Shown: positions 52,578-59,319 of the stretch, one piece after another
How positions within the stretch are numbered: the first letter of the stretch is position 1
Layout of the letters: every line of letters begins with the position of its first letter
NCBI GenBank assembly: GCA_022563855.1
Contig: JADFMN010000003.1
Location: forward strand, 248,001 to 312,000
Reading direction: 5' to 3'
Length of the DNA stretch: 64,000 bases
Source of the DNA: Armatimonadota bacterium
GTDB taxonomy: Bacteria; Armatimonadota; Fimbriimonadia; Fimbriimonadales; Fimbriimonadaceae
Made by a program: the position numbers and the translations under genes
Notes under the pieces: generated by a model
Databases searched by the model: none
The model's input: only the letters and a program-made list of their open reading frames with translations
Told to the model about the DNA's origin: nothing

Positions 52578-52629
52578 CCGGTTGAAGGTGTGCCACGGTC
52601 AGGCCCGAAGGGTTTGTCCGTGATTTCAT

Positions 52630-52679
52630 GGAGCGCGGACTCTCCAGTCCGCATCCCGGCTCTTGGACTCTTAGTCCAA
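52630..52679. repeat. Double-hairpin repeat, copy 2
   Basis: The start GGAGCGCGGACTCT and the linker ATCCCGGC are shared with the copy at 26939-26986; the two stems GCGGACT/AGTCCGC and TGGACT/AGTCCA are conserved while the loops vary. Confidence 0.88.
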
Positions 52680-52817
52680 GTCCCGCGAAGCCCCCTCCTA
52701 ACCTCCCCCGGCCACAAAGAGCAACAGGCGATCGTCAGCCAGCAGGCCGGGGGAGGGATTTGGTGATGGGCTAGCGGCGTGCCACGGTCAGGCCCGAAGG
52801 GTTTGTCCGTGATCCGG

Positions 52818-52939
52818 TGGAGGGTGGCGCTTCTGCGACACCGCACCTGCGACCGACTCCCGCTATGTCCGAGTCCAGCGCGACAGGTCGAATGATGATC
52901 AGATCGAATGCTAAGGTCGCCCAGGAGGACGAACCTCCA
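52818..52939. repeat. Inverted-end element related to 23750-23863
   Basis: Both copies begin TGGAGGGTGGCGCT and end with GTCGCCCAGGAGGACGA followed by CCTCCA. The ends are imperfect inverted repeats of about 22 bases, while the ~75-base centre is not conserved between copies. This is a MITE-like or large-hairpin plan. Confidence 0.75.
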
Positions 52940-53196
52940 CGGGGAAGTCGAGAGTCGAAAGTTCTCAGTCCAAATGCTGCTAGGCCCCCACCTTCCACGT
53001 CGAACTCTCCACTGGAGAGTTCTTTGGCGGACCCTCTCCCCCGGCCTCGTAGGCACTCGGCGAGCGTCAGGCTGCAGGCCGGGGGAGGGACTTGCAGCTA
53101 AGTTCGGCCCTACGAGCCATTCGATGGCGCGGTAAAATGTCTGTTATGGTTTGCACAGGATCTCGTTGCGGAGTATGGGAGGACTAGGATAACGTC

Positions 53197-54189
53197 ATGG
53201 CTCTTGCTCTTCCTGTGATTGAAGACTGCGACCTTTCCCCGGGGCGCCTGGCTGAGCTTCAGGAAGAAATTCGAACGCTCGCCCAGGATCGCAACGCGAT
53301 CATCCTGGCCCATAACTACCAGCGGCCAGAGGTGCAGGACGTCGCGGATTTCGTAGGGGATTCGCTTGGACTATCGCGGCAAGTAGCCGCTACGGACGCC
53401 GACGTCATCGTCTTTTGCGGCGTGCACTTCATGGCGGAGACGGCAGCTATTCTCTCTCCGCAAAAGCGGGTGTTGCTGCCTGACATGAGAGCGGGCTGCT
53501 CCTTGGCGGCGACGATTACGGCGGAGGACGTGCGCCGCTGGAGAGCGGAGTTCCCCGACTATATCGCAGTGGGGTACGTGAACACGACCGCAGAAGTCAA
53601 GGCAGAGCTGGACTACTGTTGCACGAGCGGGAACGCGCTTGCGGTCATCGACGCCATTCCCGAGGATCGCGGCGTTCTCTTCCTGCCGGACTTTTTCCTC
53701 GGCGCGCACATGAAGCGGATGAGGCCCGACCGCCGGATCGAGGTGTGGATGGGCGAATGCCACGTGCACAAGAACATCCAGGCGCGGACAGTGAACGAGC
53801 GCCGAAAGGAGTTTCCTGATGCCGAGGTGCTGGTGCATCCGGAATGTGGATGTGCCGGCCAGCTCATATACGAGATGGGGCTGGGCGAGATCGAGTCGAA
53901 CGGCGTGCACATCGCCTCTACTGAGGGGATGACGCGTTTGGCCAAGTCGAGTCCCGCGTCCACGTTCATCGTGGCGACGGAAGTGGGAATCCTTCACCGC
54001 ATGAAGAAGGTTGCGCCCGACAAGCAGTTCGTCGCCGCAGACCCCGAAGCTGTCTGCGCGTACATGAAAACGATCACGCTTGAGCGAACGCGAGACTCTC
54101 TCCTTCATGACCAGCACGTCGTAACTGTCCCGCCAGACATCAGAGCCAAAGCGCGCGCGGCTATCGATCGGATGGTCAGCATCGGCTAG
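53197..54189 (+). CDS. nadA: Quinolinate synthase
   Basis: The 330-residue enzyme condenses iminoaspartate with dihydroxyacetone phosphate to quinolinate using a [4Fe-4S] cluster. Motifs are AIILAHNYQRPEVQDVAD, FCGVHFMAETAAILSP with the first cluster cysteine region, DMRAGCSLA, VYHPECG-like VLVHPECGC, and GILHRMKK. TAGGAT ends six bases before the ATG, with no Shine-Dalgarno. nadC follows seven bases after its stop. nadB is not present nearby. Confidence 0.95.
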   Translation: MALALPVIEDCDLSPGRLAELQEEIRTLAQDRNAIILAHNYQRPEVQDVADFVGDSLGLSRQVAATDADVIVFCGVHFMAETAAILSPQKRVLLPDMRAGCSLAATITAEDVRRWRAEFPDYIAVGYVNTTAEVKAELDYCCTSGNALAVIDAIPEDRGVLFLPDFFLGAHMKRMRPDRRIEVWMGECHVHKNIQARTVNERRKEFPDAEVLVHPECGCAGQLIYEMGLGEIESNGVHIASTEGMTRLAKSSPASTFIVATEVGILHRMKKVAPDKQFVAADPEAVCAYMKTITLERTRDSLLHDQHVVTVPPDIRAKARAAIDRMVSIG

Positions 54190-54196
54190 AGGTACC

Positions 54197-55075
54197 GTGC
54201 GCAGATCAGTCACCGACGAACGCCTGTCCGACCTGGCTGCGGACTCCAGGAGGGTGGCGGAGCTCGCCCTATCTGAAGACGGTGATGTTGACATAACGAG
54301 CGAACTCACCGTCGCGCTGGAAACACGGGCCACCGGTGTCATCGAATTTCGACAAGAGGGTGTCGTTGCCGGCACCGCCTACGCCGATGCCGTCGTTGCC
54401 CTGTGCGGTGGATCGACGGAGTGGCTGGTAGATGACGGTGCGTCTGTTTCTTGCGGCGCCCATATCGGCTCTGTTCGAGGCGACCTCGCCGGAATCCTTC
54501 GCGCGGAGCGGCCGCTGCTCAATATTCTTCAGCGGGCGTGCGGAATCGCAACCGCCACACGGGAGTACGCGCGTGCAGTGGCGGGAACGAAGTGTCGAAT
54601 CCTGCACACGCGGAAAACCGCACCAGGTCTCCGCGGTCTTGACGTCAGGGCGGTCCTGTCCGGCGGCGGAGAACCCCACCGCATCGATTTGGAACAGGCG
54701 GTAATGATAAAGGACAACCACTGGTCAGCGATGGAGCGTGAAGGGACGGACCTGAGCACGGTGTGCCAGGCCGCGCGATCAAGGGGCGTGACCGACATAT
54801 ACGTCGAAGTCGAAACGCTCGCTCAGGTGAAGGAGGCCTTGAAAGCCGGAGCCACCCGGCTCCTTGTGGACAACCAGTCTCCGCAGAGCTTTGGCCAGTT
54901 TGTCGATACAGCGCGCAGTATCATGCCTGACGTCGAGATTGAGGCGACCGGCGGTATCACGCTCGAAAACGTGCGGGAGTATGCCGTGAGCGGCGCTGAC
55001 TTCGCTTCTATTGGCGCGTTGACTCACAGCGTGACTTCGGTGGATCTGGCGCTGGAAGTCACGGAGATCGAGTAG
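54197..55075 (+). CDS. nadC: Nicotinate-nucleotide diphosphorylase (carboxylating)
   Basis: The 292-residue enzyme converts quinolinate and PRPP to nicotinate mononucleotide. Diagnostic segments are EDGDVDITSELT, LLNILQRACGIATATREY, HTRKTAPGLRGLDVRAVLSGGGEPHR in two blocks, and IEATGGITLENVREYA. GTG is the start. The gene is the second of the nadA-nadC operon. It is convergent with the aldolase gene 41 bases away; a weak CCTCTC/GAGAGG hairpin lies in the gap. Confidence 0.95.
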   Translation: MRRSVTDERLSDLAADSRRVAELALSEDGDVDITSELTVALETRATGVIEFRQEGVVAGTAYADAVVALCGGSTEWLVDDGASVSCGAHIGSVRGDLAGILRAERPLLNILQRACGIATATREYARAVAGTKCRILHTRKTAPGLRGLDVRAVLSGGGEPHRIDLEQAVMIKDNHWSAMEREGTDLSTVCQAARSRGVTDIYVEVETLAQVKEALKAGATRLLVDNQSPQSFGQFVDTARSIMPDVEIEATGGITLENVREYAVSGADFASIGALTHSVTSVDLALEVTEIE

Positions 55076-55116
55076 CTTCGCAGCCCCTCTCCCTGGACGA
55101 TACCGAGAGGAAGAAC

Positions 55117-55866
55117 TCAGTCCTCCCAGATCTTGCTCTGTCGGAAGTGCTCATCGGTCCAATTTTGGATTTTCGAGACCTCTTCCTGAGAAAGTGCTAC
55201 CGGATCGCGGGCAGTGTTGAAAACGGAAGCCGCCTTGTCCATCATCATCGTCGCGCTCAGAGCTTCCTTGGTCTTCTGGCCGAGAGCGATCAGCCCGTGG
55301 TTTTGCAAGAGGATCGTCTTCGGTTGGAGCCCGGTCTCCTCGGTGTACTTCTGGCACTGAGATCGTATCTCCTGTGCCAATCTTAAGCCAGGTGCGACGT
55401 ATTTCACGAACACAGAGCGCGGTCCGCACATGGCGATTTGGTCGGGGAAGTAGCGGTTGTCGGCGAATTCCTGGGCGCGCGGACCGCACATGATCCCAAG
55501 CGTCGTGGTCGGGTGCGTGTGCGATACAAACTTTACGGCCGGCAGTGTCAGCAACCACGCGTGCATGTACGTTTCGGTCGATGGATAGCCGTCTCGCTCC
55601 GGATCGACACGCGCATCGTTCAATCGTCGCCGCAACTGATCGTCGGATAAGTCGTATAAGTCCAATACGTCCAATATGGGTTGCGTGGCGACCTGCGAGA
55701 AACCGGACGCGTCGATGTCAGCCATCGAATGACCGCTGGCTTTGACCCATAGCGTCTCGCCGTCCCTGGCTGACGTGTTGCCTTCGCCGAGGATGACGAA
55801 CCGGTTGTCCGCAAGCTGCCGAGTCAGTGTTATCAGATCAGCAAGGACGGTTGTGTCTTTCTTCAC
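55117..55866 (-). CDS. Class II aldolase/adducin family protein
   Basis: The 249-residue protein has the zinc aldolase fold: ILGEGNTSARDGETLWVKAS and KFVSHTHPTTTLG with metal-binding histidines, and LLQNHGLIALG. The family includes fuculose- and rhamnulose-1-phosphate aldolases. It is the last gene of the sugar ABC operon, overlapping the permease by four bases. A 9-bp tandem repeat of four units (55643-55678) encodes ILDVLDLYDLSD, a leucine/aspartate-rich insert. The substrate is inferred as a deoxyhexulose phosphate. Confidence 0.85.
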   Translation of the reverse strand: MKKDTTVLADLITLTRQLADNRFVILGEGNTSARDGETLWVKASGHSMADIDASGFSQVATQPILDVLDLYDLSDDQLRRRLNDARVDPERDGYPSTETYMHAWLLTLPAVKFVSHTHPTTTLGIMCGPRAQEFADNRYFPDQIAMCGPRSVFVKYVAPGLRLAQEIRSQCQKYTEETGLQPKTILLQNHGLIALGQKTKEALSATMMMDKAASVFNTARDPVALSQEEVSKIQNWTDEHFRQSKIWED

Positions 55867-56816
55867 TTAGTCCTCCTGTGCCGCACCTGGTCGAGCGCGA
55901 CGGCGATCACTATGATCGCGCCCGTCACGATCTGTTGCACCCAGGTCGGCCATGCAAGCGCGCTGGATCCAGTCCGGATCGTCTCCATGATCAACACTCC
56001 GAGCAGCGTCCCGCCAATCGAGCCGGTGCCGCCGGCCAAAGACGCACCGCCGATCACGACGGCAGCGATCACCTGGAGCTCGAGACCTACTTGGATAGTC
56101 GGGTCGCCACCGGTCAGCAGCGACACTTGCACCAGCCCTGCGAGGGCAGCGCAAGCTCCGACAAGTCCGTACACTGCGATCTTGACGCGACCGACGGGCA
56201 CACCGCAGAGGCGCGCGGCCTGTTCGTTCGATCCGACAGCGACGGTGTGCCGGCCGAACCGTGTGTAGCGCAGAGCGACCGACGCGAGCACTGCCACGAC
56301 GATCAGCGCCCAAACGCCAGGTGGGACGCTCAGCGCATCGTCGGCCTTCGTTCGCATCAGCGGCTCGACCCAGCCGGTGTCGTCGGGATAGACGGGACGT
56401 TCGTCGGCAAGCCCTTTCGCCGCACCGCGCAATACCAAGAGCGTCCCCAAAGTCACGATGAAAGGAGTGACCCGCAGGCCGACGATCAGCGCTCCATTGA
56501 GCAGACCGGCGCCGACGCCGGCGAGCAGGGCCCAGCACGACGCCATCGCCATTCCCGCGCCACGGTCGAGCGCAACGGCGAACACGACGGTCACGAACGC
56601 GACCATCGAACCGACCGACAAGTCGATCCCGGCAGAGACGATCACATAGGTCATACCGACCGCGACCAGCCCTACGATCGTGCTGTTCTTCAGCATATTC
56701 TCGAGCGTGCGCATGCTCGTGAAGTTCTCCCCGATCAGTATCGCGAAAACTGTGTACAGCACCGCCAGCGCGACCAAAAGGCCGATCGTGTTCTTGAGCG
56801 CGCTGAATCTCTTCAT
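55863..56816 (-). CDS. Ribose-type ABC transporter permease
   Basis: The 317-residue polytopic protein belongs to the RbsC/BPD_transp_2 family. Markers are NSTIVGLVAVGMTYVIVSAG followed by IDLSVGS, and GGASLAGGTGSIGGTLLGV. The open frame continues upstream over the ATPase gene, but ATG 56816 overlaps the ATPase stop by one base and starts the family sequence. It works with the ATPase and binding protein next to it. Confidence 0.92.
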   Translation of the reverse strand: MKRFSALKNTIGLLVALAVLYTVFAILIGENFTSMRTLENMLKNSTIVGLVAVGMTYVIVSAGIDLSVGSMVAFVTVVFAVALDRGAGMAMASCWALLAGVGAGLLNGALIVGLRVTPFIVTLGTLLVLRGAAKGLADERPVYPDDTGWVEPLMRTKADDALSVPPGVWALIVVAVLASVALRYTRFGRHTVAVGSNEQAARLCGVPVGRVKIAVYGLVGACAALAGLVQVSLLTGGDPTIQVGLELQVIAAVVIGGASLAGGTGSIGGTLLGVLIMETIRTGSSALAWPTWVQQIVTGAIIVIAVALDQVRHRRTK

Positions 56817-58279
56817 CAGTGGCCCACCGCCTCTTGCATCAGTTCTTCTTGCGACCACTCGCCGACTGGCCGCGCCGCACCCAGCTTGCCGCGCGACATC
56901 ACCGCGATGCGGTCGCACACACCGAGCAGTTCGGGCAGATAGCTGCTGACCATCAGCACCGCCTTGCCCTGTCGGGCGACCTCGTCGATGAGCCTGTAGA
57001 TCTGCTCTTTGCTGGCCACGTCGATCCCTCGCGTCGGCTCGTCCAAGAGATAGAGGTCGGCGTCGTGGATGAGCAGACGCGCGAGCGCGACCTTCTGCTG
57101 GTTGCCCCCGCTGAGCGACTGCACAGGCTGGTGCGGTCCTTCTGTCCTGATGCCGAGCCGGTCGATCGCCGCCTGTGCGCTCCGCGACTCCCAAGCCGGC
57201 GACACCCAGACCGGCATCGTCGTCAGAAGCGTGTTCTCCGCGACGGACATTCCTGGGACGAGCCCCTCCCTCACGCGGTCTTCGCTCAACATCCCCACGC
57301 CCTGCGCCCACCTTCTCGCTGGGCTGGCAGGGCCAACGTGAGCGAGGACCTTCAGTTCGCCGCGAACAACGGGGTCGAGACCGAACACGGCGCGAATCAG
57401 CTCTGTGCGACCGGCCCCCGCGAGACCCGCGATTCCGACGACCTCACCTGCCCGCACCTCGATCGTGGCGTCGGAGGGCTTCAACACGCCTGCCACTTCA
57501 GTGACAGAGAGCACGACTTCGCCAAGACGCCGCTCGCCGCGAGGATAGAGGTCGGCGATCTCCCGTCCGACCATCATGGAGATGATCCGATCGTCGCTGA
57601 ACTGTTCGGTGGCGCCCGCGCCGGCGATCTGCCCGTCGCGCAGGACGGTAAAACGGTCGGAGACGCGCCGGACCTCGTCGAAGAAGTGAGAGATATAGAC
57701 GATCGCGCGTCCATCCGCCTTCAGCGAGTCGATGATCTCGAAAAGGCGCTCCGCGTCGCTGTGCGTCAGGCTGCTGGTCGGCTCATCGAACACGATCACC
57801 CGGCACCCGATTGCAAGTGCGCGAGCGATCTCGATCGCCTGGCGTGTAGAGATGGGGAACGAACCGGTGAGTGCCTGAAGATCGATGTCAGCGTGTCCGA
57901 GACGGCCCAAAGCCTCTCGCGCGATCTGATCCTGCTCATGGCCGTCGAGCCAACCGAGCCGCGTTCTCTCCATCCCGAGAAGGACGTTGTCGACCACCGA
58001 GAGATGGTCGCAAAGAGACAGCTCCTGGTGGATCATCGCGACGCCGGAAAGTCGCGCGTGACCGGGGTCGCGAGGCTCGAAGGATTCGCCGTCCAAGAAT
58101 AGCTCGCCGCTGTCGCGCCGGACCGCCCCGGCGAGCACGCGCATCAGCGTCGATTTGCCAGAACCGTTCTCCCCGACCAGAGCGTGGACCTCTCCCGTAT
58201 CAACGGTGAAGTCCACGCCGTCCAAAGCGATGGTCGCCCCGAACCGTTTACTGATTCCGCGAAGTTCGACGAACGCCAT
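56816..58279 (-). CDS. Sugar ABC transporter ATPase (two ABC domains, RbsA type)
   Basis: The 487-residue protein has two ABC domains. The first is complete: GENGSGKSTLMRVLAG as Walker A and VIVFDEPTSSLTHSDAERLF as Walker B. The second carries a degenerate Walker A, GIAGLAGAGRTELIRAV, as usual in this family, with LSGGNQQKVALARLL as signature. It energises uptake of a monosaccharide, probably rhamnose or a related sugar by context. It lies three bases after the binding-protein stop. Confidence 0.93.
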   Translation of the reverse strand: MAFVELRGISKRFGATIALDGVDFTVDTGEVHALVGENGSGKSTLMRVLAGAVRRDSGELFLDGESFEPRDPGHARLSGVAMIHQELSLCDHLSVVDNVLLGMERTRLGWLDGHEQDQIAREALGRLGHADIDLQALTGSFPISTRQAIEIARALAIGCRVIVFDEPTSSLTHSDAERLFEIIDSLKADGRAIVYISHFFDEVRRVSDRFTVLRDGQIAGAGATEQFSDDRIISMMVGREIADLYPRGERRLGEVVLSVTEVAGVLKPSDATIEVRAGEVVGIAGLAGAGRTELIRAVFGLDPVVRGELKVLAHVGPASPARRWAQGVGMLSEDRVREGLVPGMSVAENTLLTTMPVWVSPAWESRSAQAAIDRLGIRTEGPHQPVQSLSGGNQQKVALARLLIHDADLYLLDEPTRGIDVASKEQIYRLIDEVARQGKAVLMVSSYLPELLGVCDRIAVMSRGKLGAARPVGEWSQEELMQEAVGH

Positions 58280-58282
58280 TCG

Positions 58283-59257
58283 CTAACCGAGCGGGTTGAG
58301 AAGCTTCTGGATTGCGTCAGAATCGATGTTCTCACTCGTGACGAGGGTCGATCCGGTGTCTGTCAAGGGCTCGACGCTTTCACCGTTCAGGTGCGCGACG
58401 ATCGTCTTGACCGTGATGTAGCCCATGTTGAACGGGTCTTGCAGGATTAGCCCGTCTACATCGCCGTTGCGCAATCCATCGAGCAGCTTCTCGTTCGAGT
58501 CGAAACCGAAGAACGCGACCGTACCCGCGACGCCCGCTTCCTGCATGGCCAGCAGCATCCCGAAGGCCGATGACTCGTTCGGACAGAAGACGCCGTCGAT
58601 CGTCAGTCGGTTGCCGGAGATGAACCGCTGGAGAAGGCGTCCGCCGTTTTGGCGGGCCTCTTCCGAAGACGCGCCAGCGTACTGTTCATCGCTGAGAACC
58701 TCGAGACCGCCGGCACGGACCGCTGCGAGGAACCCCTCTTCGCGCTCATTGGTGCTGGCGGAGCCCTCTTGATACCGCAGGACGATGACCGTTCCACTGC
58801 CGCCCAGTTTTTCGACCATCGCTTCGCCCGCCTTTGCGCCCGCTGCTCGGTTGTCGGTCGCGACGAACGAGACGATCTTGCTGTCCTCGATGCTGGAGTC
58901 GAAGATGATGACGGGCGTTCCGGCTTCGTTCGCCGATTTCACAGGGCCGCGAAGACCCTTGCTGTCCAAAGGCGCGAGCGCGATCGCGTCGACGACGCCG
59001 ACGAAGTCGTTCACGATCTGAATCTGCTGGTTCCTCTCGTCTTCGGTCGCCGTACCCTTCCACGTCAGGTCGACGTTCAATTCATCTGCGGCCTTGCGCG
59101 CACCGGCCTCGACAGTCTTCCAGAACTCGTGCGACGTCCCCTTCGGGATCATCGCTATCTTATAGCCCTTCGAGTCTCCGTTCGATGACCGCTGGCCACC
59201 GTTACAGCCCACGAGTACAGCAAGCGCTGCCAGACCCAAGATCGATCCAATTCGCAT
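58283..59257 (-). CDS. Sugar-binding lipoprotein of a ribose-type ABC transporter
   Basis: The 324-residue periplasmic-binding protein (PBP1 fold, RbsB-like) has a lipoprotein signal with lipobox LVGC. Family features are KIAMIPKGTSHEFWKTVEAG and IALAPLDSKGLRGPV. It is the first gene of the four-gene operon. TACGCT ends seven bases before the ATG on this strand, so the operon message is probably leaderless at its start. Confidence 0.92.
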   Translation of the reverse strand: MRIGSILGLAALAVLVGCNGGQRSSNGDSKGYKIAMIPKGTSHEFWKTVEAGARKAADELNVDLTWKGTATEDERNQQIQIVNDFVGVVDAIALAPLDSKGLRGPVKSANEAGTPVIIFDSSIEDSKIVSFVATDNRAAGAKAGEAMVEKLGGSGTVIVLRYQEGSASTNEREEGFLAAVRAGGLEVLSDEQYAGASSEEARQNGGRLLQRFISGNRLTIDGVFCPNESSAFGMLLAMQEAGVAGTVAFFGFDSNEKLLDGLRNGDVDGLILQDPFNMGYITVKTIVAHLNGESVEPLTDTGSTLVTSENIDSDAIQKLLNPLG

Positions 59258-59319
59258 AATCGGGAGCGTACCACTGCGGTCGTGGGATCGGCTAGCTTGC
59301 GGCAGTTCATAATCCAGAT

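Larger units (their letters stand above)
52578..53196. repeat. 619-base gap packed with hairpin repeats
   Basis: No gene is seen. In order: an identical 35-base hairpin repeat twice (52590-52624 and 52779-52813); a double hairpin (52630-52679); a CCTCCCCCGGCC/GGCCGGGGGAGG element (52702-52757) with a relative at 53032-53089; a long inverted-end element (52818-52939) related to 23750; and a perfect AACTCTCC-ACT-GGAGAGTT hairpin (53003-53021). The last ~100 bases hold the leaderless promoter of nadA. Confidence 0.9.

Noticed and set aside
56819-58102. 427-codon plus-strand frame inside the ABC ATPase gene
   Set aside because: Antisense to Walker and signature motifs of the ATPase; Arg/His/Asp-rich shadow.
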